Assembly: GCF_014041935.1 (NCBI RefSeq)
Contig: NZ_CP059491.1
Coordinates: 124,001 to 188,000 of the forward strand
DNA length: 64,000 bases
Reading direction: 5' to 3'
DNA from: Gordonia jinghuaiqii
Lineage (GTDB): Bacteria; Actinomycetota; Actinomycetes; Mycobacteriales; Mycobacteriaceae
Below, piece by piece: positions 55,513 through 63,914 of the stretch. The position numbers were made by a program, and so were the translations under genes. The first letter of the stretch is position 1; each line of letters opens with the position of its first letter. The notes under the pieces were generated by a model that ran no database searches, was not told where the DNA came from, and saw only the letters and a list, made by a program, of their open reading frames with translations.

Positions 55513-56586
55513 GTGACCGAACCGATCACCCTGCGGCAGTGGAACCGCACGCTGCTGCAACGTCAGCACCTCCTCACGCGTGTCGACGACGACGCCATCG
55601 AGGTCCTCGACCGATGTGTCGGTCTGCAATCGCAGGATCCGCGAGCGGCCTTCTTCGGGTTGTGGTCGCGCATCGAGGATTTCGATCCACTCGAACTCGA
55701 CGAGCTGCTCACCGATCGTGAGGTGGTGCGGATCGCGCTGCTGCGTTCGACGATCTTTCTCATCGACGCCGAGGACGCGCGCTGGATCCGCCCGCTCGCC
55801 GAGCCGATCCTGCAACGCGAGCTGACCGAGGCCCACCTGCCGAGACTGACCGGCGCCGACCCGCACCAGATCGTCGCCGACGCCGCCGAGCTTCTCGCCG
55901 GCCGTGAGCTCAGCGGCTCCGACCTCGGTAAGGAATTGGTCACCCGGCATCCGGAGGAGAACCCCTCCACACTCACCGGCATCGCCCGGTGCGGTCTGCC
56001 GTTGGTCCAGGTGCCGCCGCGAGGGCTGTGGCGTGGTCGCGGCGAGCCGACGTACCGGCTGTTCGACGAGTGGGTCGGTCCCGGCGAGCCCGCGGTCGAC
56101 GGCGACGACGCACGTGCCGACCTGATCCGGCTGTATCTCCGCGGTTTCGGTCCGGCGACGGCCAAGGCCATCCACACATGGTCGGGACTCACGGGACTGC
56201 GGCCACTGCTCGACAAGCTCGAGGCGGATTGGGAACTCGTCCGCCTGACCGGTCCGCACGGAGAGGTCCTCTACGATCTCGACGGAATCGGACTCGCCGA
56301 CCCCGACACCCCCGCCCCGGCGCGCCTCGTGGCACCGTTCGACCATGTCATCGGCGCGCAGGCCGACCGCATCCGTGTCGCCGACCCGGAGTTGTTCCGA
56401 CGCACCGTGACACCCAACGGACGATCTCCGGGCTTCGTGCTCGTCGACGGATTCCTCGCGGGCACATGGCATCTCGATGCTGATGACGCCGTCGACGTCC
56501 GGTATCTGAGCAAGGTCACCGCGGCACAGCGCCGCGACGTCGACGTGGAGGTCGACCGGCTCCGTGAACTCCTCGACGGCGCCTGA
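55513..56586 (+). CDS. AlkZ/YcaQ-like winged-helix DNA-binding protein (HTH_42)
   Basis: A 357-residue protein of the HTH_42 superfamily, which includes the AlkZ DNA glycosylases (azinomycin crosslink repair, E. coli YcaQ). Seen: TLRQWNRTLLQRQHLLTR at the start, the catalytic-loop candidate QSQ at 39-41 (CVGLQSQDPRAAFFG), winged-helix residues around 175-225 (LYLRGFGPATAKAIHTWSGL), and the C-terminal barrel (RLVAPFDHVIGAQADRIRVA). QxQ at this place is the motif of AlkZ itself; many uncharacterised relatives carry QxD or none. A glycosylase role is inference. GTG start; 51 bp after msrA. Confidence 0.75.
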   Translation: MTEPITLRQWNRTLLQRQHLLTRVDDDAIEVLDRCVGLQSQDPRAAFFGLWSRIEDFDPLELDELLTDREVVRIALLRSTIFLIDAEDARWIRPLAEPILQRELTEAHLPRLTGADPHQIVADAAELLAGRELSGSDLGKELVTRHPEENPSTLTGIARCGLPLVQVPPRGLWRGRGEPTYRLFDEWVGPGEPAVDGDDARADLIRLYLRGFGPATAKAIHTWSGLTGLRPLLDKLEADWELVRLTGPHGEVLYDLDGIGLADPDTPAPARLVAPFDHVIGAQADRIRVADPELFRRTVTPNGRSPGFVLVDGFLAGTWHLDADDAVDVRYLSKVTAAQRRDVDVEVDRLRELLDGA

Positions 56587-56688
56587 CCTGCTTTCGCGGC
56601 GTGCGCACCAAGCTCCCAGCCCGGGACGCCTTTTTCCACTGTGGAGTTGTCAATGGTCGTGCGCGGTCACGGGTTTCGCGACCGCTTG

Positions 56689-56729
56689 TTGCGGCAGTAT
56701 GGTCCGCTATGCGGCTCATACTGCCGCAA
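56689..56729 (-). terminator. 41-nt two-tier hairpin beside the DUF222-HNH gene
   Basis: A perfect 13-bp outer stem (TTGCGGCAGTATG) and an inner CCGC-TAT-GCGG stem separated by a 2-nt internal loop (GT/CT). It lies 12 bp after the nuclease gene's stop and about 100 bp after the AlkZ-like gene's stop. It is probably a terminator for one or both, but its length and the nearby nuclease leave other roles open. Confidence 0.65.
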
Positions 56730-56741
56730 GAGTGTGGGCTG

Positions 56742-57956
56742 TCAGGCGGCGTCGTCGAGTCGCATGGTGCGGCGGTTGTAGGCGGGGAGCGGTCGGCGTT
56801 GTGGGTCGATGTCGGCGGGCGGGATCAGCCAGGGGTGGCGGTCGAAGCCGAGGACGACGTCCCAGCCGTTGTGGTGGACCTGGGTGTGGCAACGCTGGCA
56901 GAGGAGACATCCGTTGTCCAGGGAGGTGTCCCCGTCGTCGGCCCAATGCCGCAGATGGTGTACCTGGGTATGTGACGGTGGCGCACCACATTTGACGCAA
57001 CACCCATCGCGCACGATGACAGCTTTGCGTAATGCGGGCGGGAAGATCCGTTTCTCGTGCCCCATCTGTAGCGGCACGGTCTCGCCGTCGATGATCACCT
57101 CCGTCAGAGTCCCGTCGCAGGAGAGGGCGCGGGCGGTGGCGTCGGTGATGGTGCCGGTCCACGGCAACGCGCTCATGTCTGTGGCGTCGGCGGGGATGGT
57201 CAGGATCAGCTGGGTGCGTGGCGCTCCGGCGGTGGTGATGGTGGCGCCAAGGACGGCCTGGTCGAGGATGAGTTCGAAAGCGTCGGCGCGTCGTTGTTCG
57301 GCTGAGCGGCGGTCGTCGGCGCCGTCGGGTTCGGGGCGGGGTGTCGAACGTTCGTCGATCATGGCGATGAACTTCTCCCCGATGACCTGGGTGAGGTCGG
57401 CGGCAATCTCCACGCGGCCGTCGTCGGTGAGGATATGGGAGACGCTGTTGAGTGCGCGGTCCTCGGCGGCGGGAATGCCGCCGAGTGTGTGTGCTCGGGC
57501 CAGCACTTCGGCGGGTGTGGCCCCGGACAGGGCCTGGGTGAGTAGTTCGGTCTCGAAGACCGACACCTCGTCGTCGGAAAGATCTGTGGGGGACCGATGT
57601 TCGATGTGGGCGATCCCTCGGATGATGGCGTCGACGATCTCGGCCGATAGGCGCCCGTCCGCAGCATGGCCGGAGACCTTCGGCAACCCACCCAGCCCGT
57701 CGACGCTCCGCACGATGCGGGCGGCGACCGCGGGTGCGAATCCCATCTCGATCAACAGTTTCGGCAGTGTGGAGTGGCTGCGTTCGGTCACTCGCAATCG
57801 TGCGAGTTCGGCTGCGCGCACCACGATCTGGTGCTCAACCGCGTTACGCATCAACCGTAGGGTATCCAGCTCGGTGAACGTCGCGCGACCGGTGGAGTCG
57901 TCTGCGGGGAGTTCGGTCTCGATGAGCGAATCGAGGAGGTGGGCGAGGTCGGGCAT
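56742..57956 (-). CDS. DUF222-HNH endonuclease
   Basis: A 404-residue protein with the DUF222 domain (about 10-290: ELARLRVTERSHSTLPKLLI, then GIAHIEHRSPTDLSDDEVSV) and a C-terminal HNH nuclease with metal cysteines and histidines in RDGCCVKCGAPPSHTQVHH and LLCQRCHTQVHHNGW. The family is multi-copy in Gordonia, Mycobacterium and Rhodococcus and often moves with mobile DNA; its biology is unknown. It lies between a 41-nt hairpin and a gene-free lower-GC stretch. ATG at 57956. Confidence 0.88.
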   Translation of the reverse strand: MPDLAHLLDSLIETELPADDSTGRATFTELDTLRLMRNAVEHQIVVRAAELARLRVTERSHSTLPKLLIEMGFAPAVAARIVRSVDGLGGLPKVSGHAADGRLSAEIVDAIIRGIAHIEHRSPTDLSDDEVSVFETELLTQALSGATPAEVLARAHTLGGIPAAEDRALNSVSHILTDDGRVEIAADLTQVIGEKFIAMIDERSTPRPEPDGADDRRSAEQRRADAFELILDQAVLGATITTAGAPRTQLILTIPADATDMSALPWTGTITDATARALSCDGTLTEVIIDGETVPLQMGHEKRIFPPALRKAVIVRDGCCVKCGAPPSHTQVHHLRHWADDGDTSLDNGCLLCQRCHTQVHHNGWDVVLGFDRHPWLIPPADIDPQRRPLPAYNRRTMRLDDAA

Positions 57957-58583
57957 GTCCCCAAGGGTAATCGAACATCTCGGCGATCACCCCAACGATC
58001 CACAGGATTACGTTGTGCCACACCGTGTTCAGAATCTCGGGATGTGAGACAAATACCTTCGATACTGTCGGTTTTCGTCACAGGAGTAACCACCTGCACC
58101 AGAAACCGCCCGGATCCATCCACAAGAACACCCCGAACAACGACCAGAAAAGTTCTGACAAGAGTTCTATCCCGCCAGGGCGATCAACGGCACGGGTTGC
58201 ACATTGGATGACATGGAACGCGTCATGCACCGGATTACTTCAGGATCTCGCTCGGCCACAACAGTTTCGGTGTACTCACCCGCGTCAGAGGTGACATCGG
58301 TCAACGCCGTGCTGCGTTCTGCTCCGAGTTCGCATGTACTCACACGCTGCCGACCCTGGGCTGTGCGCGGCAAGCCCGGCCACACCATGTGATCAAAGGT
58401 CCGGGCGCGGGAGGTGGCCGAACGGTGTTTCTGGGAAGTACCGGTGCAGAGCGTTGACGGCGTTCTCGGCGGTGGAGGTCGACGAGGATCGGTAGCTCGA
58501 AAGGGATGGGTGTGTCACGAGTCTGGTGGCGGTCGTTCGAACCAACCGATGCATGAGGCGCGAGAAGAGCGGGCCCCGAACGA
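57957..58583. other. 627-bp gene-free stretch of lower GC
   Basis: No convincing coding sequence on either strand, although several short frames are open. GC content is visibly below the surroundings, with runs such as AACCACCTGCACC, ACAACGACCAGAAAAG and TTCGGTGTACTC. One minus-strand frame near 58390-58560 (TAENAVNALHRYFPETPFG at its end) could be a fragment of an older gene. It may be the remains of DNA that arrived with the DUF222-HNH gene. Confidence 0.5.
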
Positions 58584-59345
58584 TCAGTCGCCGGTTCGTG
58601 GGTTCCGTGACGTGATGCAGTAGGGTCTGCCGACCGGGTCGGTCATCGTCGTCCAGTGCGGATGGTGTTCGACCGCGCGGGCGCCCCATCCCTCGTGGCG
58701 GACGACTTCGTCGGCGACAGAATTGGTTGCCAGATCGAGGTGCCCGGTGGCGACCGGGAGTGCGCCGGTCTCGTCGTCGGCGCCATCATCTGTGCGCTGC
58801 AACAGGATTCCGAGGGTGAGGGCCGGGTCGCGGCGCAGTGCGACAAGTTCTGGACGGGTGCGTTGCCGGCCCGGCCAGCCGGTGAAACGCGTCCAGAAGA
58901 CGACCTCCTGGTCGAACATGTTGTGGGGGATGTCGATGCACAGCTGATCGATGATGCTGATCGCGTCGCCCGGCCACCGGATGGGACGGGACCGCGTCGA
59001 CTCCCCGCTCCACGGAACCAGGCAGAACACGAAACCGGCCGGCGAGGTGAGCGTGAGGTGCGTGCCGGAGTCGCTGACGAGTGTCGCACCGAGTGCGAGG
59101 GCCTCGGTGGCCGCCGCGCGCGGGTCGTCGGTGTGGATGTCGAGGTGCACCCCGCCCGGGCCGTCGTCGATCCGCTGCACGCGAAGGTGGGGGTCGCCGT
59201 GGAACGGTTCCAGCGAGGCGAACTCGCGCCGGTCACCGCGCGGCGGCGACACCGTACTGCCGGCGATCGCACGCCAGAAGGTCATCTCGCTGCCGAACAC
59301 GTCTGCGGGGAAATCCAGGAATGCGCTGAGCCACCTCACCTGCAC
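58584..59345 (-). CDS. VOC-family (glyoxalase-like) protein with two domains
   Basis: A 253-residue protein formed of two glyoxalase/VOC modules, about 3-120 and 130-250. Motifs: LSAFLDFPADVFGSEMTFWR and GPGGVHLDIHTDDPRAAATE in the first; LCIDIPHNMFDQEVVFWTR and LDLATNSVADEVVRHEGWGA in the second, with metal-type H and E positions. Likely a small-molecule-binding or dioxygenase-like enzyme; substrate unknown. GTG at 59345 is used; GTG at 59339 is possible. Divergent from the SppA-like gene. Confidence 0.8.
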   Translation of the reverse strand: MQVRWLSAFLDFPADVFGSEMTFWRAIAGSTVSPPRGDRREFASLEPFHGDPHLRVQRIDDGPGGVHLDIHTDDPRAAATEALALGATLVSDSGTHLTLTSPAGFVFCLVPWSGESTRSRPIRWPGDAISIIDQLCIDIPHNMFDQEVVFWTRFTGWPGRQRTRPELVALRRDPALTLGILLQRTDDGADDETGALPVATGHLDLATNSVADEVVRHEGWGARAVEHHPHWTTMTDPVGRPYCITSRNPRTGD

Positions 59346-59426
59346 TCCGCTGAGTCTACGGCTCGCAGGTGGATCCGGGTCGTCTGTGGGCGGGTCGCCC
59401 GCGAGTGGGTATCGGCGCCGGGACAC

Positions 59427-59432
59427 TAGACT
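59427..59432 (+). promoter_or_regulatory. -10 box of a leaderless promoter
   Basis: TAGACT ends 7 nt before the ATG at 59440. Confidence 0.55.
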
Positions 59433-59439
59433 CGGGCAG

Positions 59440-60303
59440 ATGACTGTGGGACCGCTGGCGGCGGTGGGCAAGAAGCTTGCGAAATCTCGTGCCGAGCATG
59501 TCGCGGTGGTCCGTCTCGACGGTCCGATCGGGGCAGCGGGCATGGGCAAGCACGGTTTGACCACCGACTCCGTCGAGCCGGTCCTCAAACGCGCCTTCGA
59601 CACCGAGCGGCTCAAGGCCGTCGTCGTGGTGATCAATTCGCCTGGTGGATCTCCGGCGCAGTCGGAGTACATCGCCGAACGGATCCGCCAGCTGTCCGCC
59701 GAGAAGGGTGTGCCGGTTCTGGCGTTCTGTGAGGACGTCGCGGCGTCCGGCGGTTACTGGGTCGCCTGTGCCGCGGACGAGATCTTCGCCGCGCACACCT
59801 CGATCGTGGGCTCGATCGGCGTGGTGTCCTCGGGCTTCGGCCTCTCCGCGGTGCTCGACCGGTTCGGTGTCCAGCGCAGGCTGTACACGACCGGGGAGAA
59901 CAAGGCGCGGCTCGACACCTTCTCCCCGGAGGTGCCCGAAGACGTGGAATGGCTCAAGGGGCTGCAGGGGCAGTTGCACGAGGCGTTCATCGGGTGGGTG
60001 CGGCAGCGGCGCGGCAAGAAGCTCACCGCCACCGACCACGAACTCTTCAACGGCGATGTCTGGGTCGGTCAGCGCGCCGCCGAGCTCGGCCTCGTCGACG
60101 GGATCGGCGTGATGCGTTCGGTGGTGGCCGAGCGGTATCCGGATGCCGAGATCACCGTCATCGAGGCTCCCAAGCCGCTGCTGGCTCGCCTGGTCGGCAA
60201 CCAGATGTCGGTCTCGGGCATCGCGGAGAGCATCACGACGGGTGTTCTCGCCGCATTCGACCGCGGTCCTGCGGTGCGGACGGCCCTTTTACACCGTGAG
60301 TGA
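59440..60303 (+). CDS. Small SppA-like serine protease (S49)
   Basis: A 287-residue single-domain S49 peptidase. The catalytic serine S103 (CEDVAASGGYW) and lysine K155 (TTGENKARLD) are both present, with the substrate-strand motif VVVINSPGGSPAQSEY between. It lacks the doubled domain of E. coli SppA and any membrane anchor, so it resembles the shorter actinobacterial and archaeal types. These cut signal peptides or tail-anchored proteins. Its stop is followed directly by the DnaA-box region. Confidence 0.88.
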   Translation: MTVGPLAAVGKKLAKSRAEHVAVVRLDGPIGAAGMGKHGLTTDSVEPVLKRAFDTERLKAVVVVINSPGGSPAQSEYIAERIRQLSAEKGVPVLAFCEDVAASGGYWVACAADEIFAAHTSIVGSIGVVSSGFGLSAVLDRFGVQRRLYTTGENKARLDTFSPEVPEDVEWLKGLQGQLHEAFIGWVRQRRGKKLTATDHELFNGDVWVGQRAAELGLVDGIGVMRSVVAERYPDAEITVIEAPKPLLARLVGNQMSVSGIAESITTGVLAAFDRGPAVRTALLHRE

Positions 60304-60343
60304 GGGTCTTTACCAGACCCTGTTTCGACGTTTCCCCAAGGGG

Positions 60344-60603
60344 TTGTCCCCAAGTTATCCACAGGTGTTGTCCACTGAAGCGAGGATGCACATCGTTCCG
60401 ACGGCTGCACTTTGGTGAACTTCCTACGCGCATATCGGGGCAAATGCGTGATGCGTGTCACAACCACAGGGGTGGTGGCCAGGGTTTTTCCACAGTTTCC
60501 ACAGTCTCATCCCCAGGTTTACGGTCGGATCGAACTGGGGGACAAACGTCCCAGAAACTGCATGTGGATAAGTTTATGTAGGTCGGCATAGTGTCTCTCC
60601 ACA
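60344..60603. other. DnaA-box cluster outside the usual origin
   Basis: Nine-base sites on the TT[AG]TCCACA pattern: exact TTATCCACA at 60355-60363 and its reverse complement at 60563-60571; near matches TTGTCCCCA 60344, TTGTCCACT 60368, TTTTCCACA 60486, GTTTCCACA 60495 and CTCTCCACA 60595. Seven sites lie in 260 bp of AT-enriched DNA with no gene. The exact sites face each other. dnaA, dnaN and rpmH are absent from the window, so this is not the ordinary oriC unless the arrangement is unusual. Confidence 0.6.
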
Positions 60604-60685
60604 GTTCGTTCGGTTGTCAAACGGAACAGTGGGCGCACGCCCGTCGTGATGAGGTGACACCGCAGTCCGCCAGGACTGTGCCACC

Positions 60686-61051
60686 ATGGGAATCGTGACC
60701 ATGGGCGACATCACACAGGTACCGGTGACCGACTTGCCGGACGACTTCACAGGGAAGGCCGACGCGGTGATGCTCGACGTCCGCGAGGACGACGAGTGGG
60801 CCGCCGGGCACGTTCGGGGCGCAGTACACATCCCGATGGGGGAGATCCCCGCACGGCTGGAAGAACTCGATCCCGACGCGGACCTGTACGTGATCTGTCA
60901 CTCCAGCGGCCGGTCCATGCGGGTCCTGCAGTACCTCACGCAGATCGGCTACGACGGAATCTGCGTGAGCGGCGGCATGCTCGCCTGGCAGCAGCACGGC
61001 AAGCCCGTGGAGTTCGGTGATTCGCGCCCCGGAGGCGACGCCGTCCGATGA
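60686..61051 (+). CDS. Rhodanese-like sulfurtransferase
   Basis: A 121-residue single-domain rhodanese with active-site C71 in VICHSSGRSM and the family strands AVMLDVREDDEWAAGHVRGA and ISVSGG-like ICVSGGMLAWQ. It moves sulfane sulfur between thiols. It is the first gene of a four-gene run: its stop overlaps the next start (ATGA). Start at 60686 has no clear ribosome site; an ATG at 60701 is possible. The DnaA-box region just upstream may hold its promoter. Confidence 0.9.
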   Translation: MGIVTMGDITQVPVTDLPDDFTGKADAVMLDVREDDEWAAGHVRGAVHIPMGEIPARLEELDPDADLYVICHSSGRSMRVLQYLTQIGYDGICVSGGMLAWQQHGKPVEFGDSRPGGDAVR

Positions 61052-62097
61052 TCGACCTGTGTCCGCGGTGCCGCATCCAGGCGCCGCATCGTCCGGGACG
61101 CGACCACTGTCCCCGTTGCGGCGGGCCGCTGAGCGTCGTCGACGATGCCGCACGGGCGATGGCCGCACGTTCGGCACCCGCCGCGCAGCCGGTGCACGAA
61201 TCCCGGCGCGGACGATCGGCCTACGCGCCCGGGCCTCCGGAGCGCGCCGCGGCCCCCTCTCCCAGGGGGTACCTGTACCGGAGCCGGAACGTGCGCTGGG
61301 TGGCGCGTCGCCCACCGGAGGCCATCCCCGCCCGCCGCGGACCGTCGGGACTTCGCGGCCCGCGCCTCATCCCGCGATACATGTACATCCCCACGTGGGG
61401 TCTGCGCGACGAACCCGTCGAGGCGGACACCGCCCACGAGCGGCTCGACGCCGCGCGGGCGCGACTCGTCTTCGCCCTGGTGGTCGCGGGGGCGGCACTG
61501 GCGGCGTCGGCCGCGGTGCATCTGCTGCGCTACATCCTGCTCGTCGTCAACCGCGACACCCCGCTCCCGGAGTTCCTGATCGCGGCATCGGACTGGTCGA
61601 CCATCTTCGTCGGCATCGTCGCGTTCCTCGGATTCGTCATGGCGACACTGGCTTTCATGCGATGGGTGCTCGAGTTGCGCGCCGACACCTACTCCGCCGC
61701 GCAGCTGCTCGACCCGCGCAGGCCGACGTGGGTCGCCGCGCTCGCCGGGCTCCCGTTGATCAACCTCGTCGGCGCGCCGCTGGTGCTGCAGGAGGTCGCC
61801 GTACTCCGAGTCGGTCAGGACCCCTCGCTCGACGCCCGGGTCGTCGCCCGACGCCTGCGAAAGCTGTGGGTCGCGTGGCTCGTCGTGAACGTGGCGGCCC
61901 TCCTCGCGATCGTCGCGCGGTTCATCGCCTGGCGTTCGGAATCGCTCCAGACCGGGGCCAATGCACTGGCCATGGTCATCATCAGCGCGGCCGTCTCGGC
62001 CGCGTTCGCCCTGTGGATGTCCCGCCGGGTCGCAACCGTGTTCGACGCCGCTGCGGCGGCGCCGGTCCCGACGAGACGGTGGGTGGCGGTCGGATGA
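61048..62097 (+). CDS. DUF4328 membrane protein with an N-terminal zinc ribbon
   Basis: A 349-residue protein. Residues 5-28 hold two CPRC pairs (CPRCRIQAPHRPGRDHCPRCG), a zinc ribbon. A Pro/Arg-rich stretch to about 115 follows, then four to six membrane helices (LVFALVVAGAALAASAAVHL, IVAFLGFVMATLAFMRWVLE). The membrane part is DUF4328, an actinobacterial family of unknown role. ATG overlaps the rhodanese stop; its own stop overlaps the next start (ATGA). Confidence 0.82.
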   Translation: MIDLCPRCRIQAPHRPGRDHCPRCGGPLSVVDDAARAMAARSAPAAQPVHESRRGRSAYAPGPPERAAAPSPRGYLYRSRNVRWVARRPPEAIPARRGPSGLRGPRLIPRYMYIPTWGLRDEPVEADTAHERLDAARARLVFALVVAGAALAASAAVHLLRYILLVVNRDTPLPEFLIAASDWSTIFVGIVAFLGFVMATLAFMRWVLELRADTYSAAQLLDPRRPTWVAALAGLPLINLVGAPLVLQEVAVLRVGQDPSLDARVVARRLRKLWVAWLVVNVAALLAIVARFIAWRSESLQTGANALAMVIISAAVSAAFALWMSRRVATVFDAAAAAPVPTRRWVAVG

Positions 62098-62903
62098 ACG
62101 CAGGCGTGAACATCGGTGCGGGCGAGAAGGTGTCGCGATCGGGAAAGCCTGCGGTGGTGGCGCACCGCGGGGCGTCGGGCGACCGTCCCGAGCACACCCT
62201 CGCCGCCTACGAGCTCGCCCTCGCCCAGGGCGCCGACGGGCTCGAATGCGACGTCCGGCTGACCGCGGACCACGAGCTCGTGTGCGTGCACGACCGGACC
62301 GTCGACCGGACGTCCGACGGCACGGGCATCGTCAGCGAGATGACGCTGCCCCAGCTCCGCGAACTCGACTTCGGCAGCTGGCACACCGCCGGCGGCCCGG
62401 CGTCGATCCTGACGCTGCGCGAGTTGCTGACCCTCGCCCTGGACTGGCGACGCCCGGTCCGGCTGTTCATCGAGACCAAGCATCCGGTGCGCTTCGGGAG
62501 TCTCGTCGAACAGAAACTCCTCGAGATCCTGCACGAGTTCGGGGTGGCGACGCCGCCGTCGGCCGATCACAGTCGCGCCGTGGTCATCTCGTTCTCCTCG
62601 GCCGGGGTCTGGCGTATTCGACGCCACGCGCCGATGCTCCCCACCATCCTGCTCGGCGACACCGCGCGCGTCCTCGGTGGCGGGGCGGCGACCGCCGTCG
62701 GCGCCACGGGCATCGGGCCGTCGGTGACGACGCTGCGGCAGTATCCCGACCTCGTGGACCGGGCCGCCGCGGCCGGACGCGTCACCTACTGCTGGACCGT
62801 CGACGAACTCGTCGACGTCCAGCTCTGCGCCGACCTCGGCGTGCGCTGGCTCGCGACCAACCATCCGGCCAAGGTGCGTGACTGGCTGGTCACCGTCGAC
62901 TGA
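62094..62903 (+). CDS. Glycerophosphodiester phosphodiesterase
   Basis: A 269-residue GDPD with H-R-G in VVAHRGASGDRPEHT, the metal residues E-x-D in LECDVRLTADHELVCVHD and the TIM-barrel strands (RPVRLFIETKHPVRFG). It cuts glycerophosphodiesters from phospholipid breakdown into alcohol and glycerol-3-phosphate. No signal peptide is seen, so it acts inside the cell. It overlaps the DUF4328 stop by 4 bp; about 58 bp separate it from the DUF5926 gene. It corresponds to the GlpQ1 type of mycobacteria. Confidence 0.9.
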   Translation: MNAGVNIGAGEKVSRSGKPAVVAHRGASGDRPEHTLAAYELALAQGADGLECDVRLTADHELVCVHDRTVDRTSDGTGIVSEMTLPQLRELDFGSWHTAGGPASILTLRELLTLALDWRRPVRLFIETKHPVRFGSLVEQKLLEILHEFGVATPPSADHSRAVVISFSSAGVWRIRRHAPMLPTILLGDTARVLGGGAATAVGATGIGPSVTTLRQYPDLVDRAAAAGRVTYCWTVDELVDVQLCADLGVRWLATNHPAKVRDWLVTVD

Positions 62904-62960
62904 CACCCGCACCGCCCACGACCCGTCCGCCCGGCATCTCGGCCATGAGAGAGTGGACCG

Positions 62961-63884
62961 ATGGGCAAGAAGAGCAAGCGGGGAAGTGGACCACGTCCGG
63001 GGAGCAATCGGGCCGAGCGGGTGGCCGCGCGCAAGGCGCGTCAGGCCGCGGCCCTCGCGCCGCCGCCCCGGCCGTTCGCGGGATTGGCGTCGGAATGTGA
63101 CTTCGTCGCATTGCGCACTTTCGTCGCATCGGCGACCGCGCGTCTGGAGCTGAAGGAGCCCGAGGGCTCGCGCAACGACGTGTCCATCGTGACCATCCTG
63201 CCGGGCGCCGTTCCGGCCCTCGCGCGCGAAACCGGCGGCACAACAGAGGCTTTCGTCGGTCTGCAGACCGAACCGGACCGCTCTGCGCTCACCGTCGAGC
63301 TCGCCGCGGCCATCGCATGGGCCGCGCACGCCGAGCCGGGCAGCGAGTTCGACCTGGAGTCGGCAGAGGAGGCGCCGACGCTCGACGAGGTGCTCGTGAC
63401 CGATGCCACGCTGGACATCACCGTGCATCAGGACTTCTCCTGGTGGTTCGCCGAGGGAACCGACGTGCCCGCCGAGATCGCCGCGATGTTCGAGCGGGCC
63501 AACGATTCGGTGTTGCCGACCGCGCGACTCGTCGTCGACAGCAACTCCGGCGCACCCTGGTGGGTCGACGCCGGCGAGCGTGCGCACCTGCGCTGGATTC
63601 GACCCGAGCCCGAGGACGATCTGATGTCGGCGATGGCGCGGCTTCATGCCGCCGGCCGGCTGACGATGGGCGAGGGGTCACGGTTCGCCGGGTCGTTCCG
63701 TACCCACGGCCTGCTGGTCCCCGTCTTCGACCTCGACAACGAGATGCACCATGAGGAGTGGCAGGCCGGCCTCAACCAGCTCGACCAGTGGTTGGGTGAC
63801 GCGCTGGCCGACACCTCGCCGCTGACCATCGACCAGCGGAGCTCACGCGACGGAATCCGGGGCCGGCAGGTCACCCTGCGCTGA
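62961..63884 (+). CDS. DUF5926-like protein
   Basis: A 307-residue cytosolic protein. It opens with a very basic stretch (MGKKSKRGSGPRPGSNRAER, VAARKARQAAALAP) followed by an acidic, aspartate/glutamate-rich body (about 50-300) with AGLASECDFVALRTFVASAT, TVHQDFSWWFAEGTD and LDQWLGDALADTS. The form matches the actinobacterial DUF5926 family as I recall it; its function is unknown. It is the fourth gene of the rhodanese run and is followed by a strong hairpin. Confidence 0.72.
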   Translation: MGKKSKRGSGPRPGSNRAERVAARKARQAAALAPPPRPFAGLASECDFVALRTFVASATARLELKEPEGSRNDVSIVTILPGAVPALARETGGTTEAFVGLQTEPDRSALTVELAAAIAWAAHAEPGSEFDLESAEEAPTLDEVLVTDATLDITVHQDFSWWFAEGTDVPAEIAAMFERANDSVLPTARLVVDSNSGAPWWVDAGERAHLRWIRPEPEDDLMSAMARLHAAGRLTMGEGSRFAGSFRTHGLLVPVFDLDNEMHHEEWQAGLNQLDQWLGDALADTSPLTIDQRSSRDGIRGRQVTLR

Positions 63885-63914
63885 GTCGCGGAACTCTCCA
63901 CCGCCAGAACCGAA

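Noticed and set aside
56742..57956. The DUF222-HNH gene as an intron homing endonuclease
   Set aside because: It is free-standing, with no intron or intein structure around it; the DUF222 family is distinct from homing HNH enzymes.
58393..58689. A 98-codon minus-strand frame overlapping the VOC gene's end
   Set aside because: It overlaps a better gene, shows no domain and has no ribosome site. It may contain a relic, so it is mentioned in the gene-free stretch only.
60344..60603. Calling the DnaA-box cluster the chromosomal origin
   Set aside because: No dnaA, dnaN, gyrB or rpmH nearby and no skew information, so only a DnaA-box cluster is claimed.
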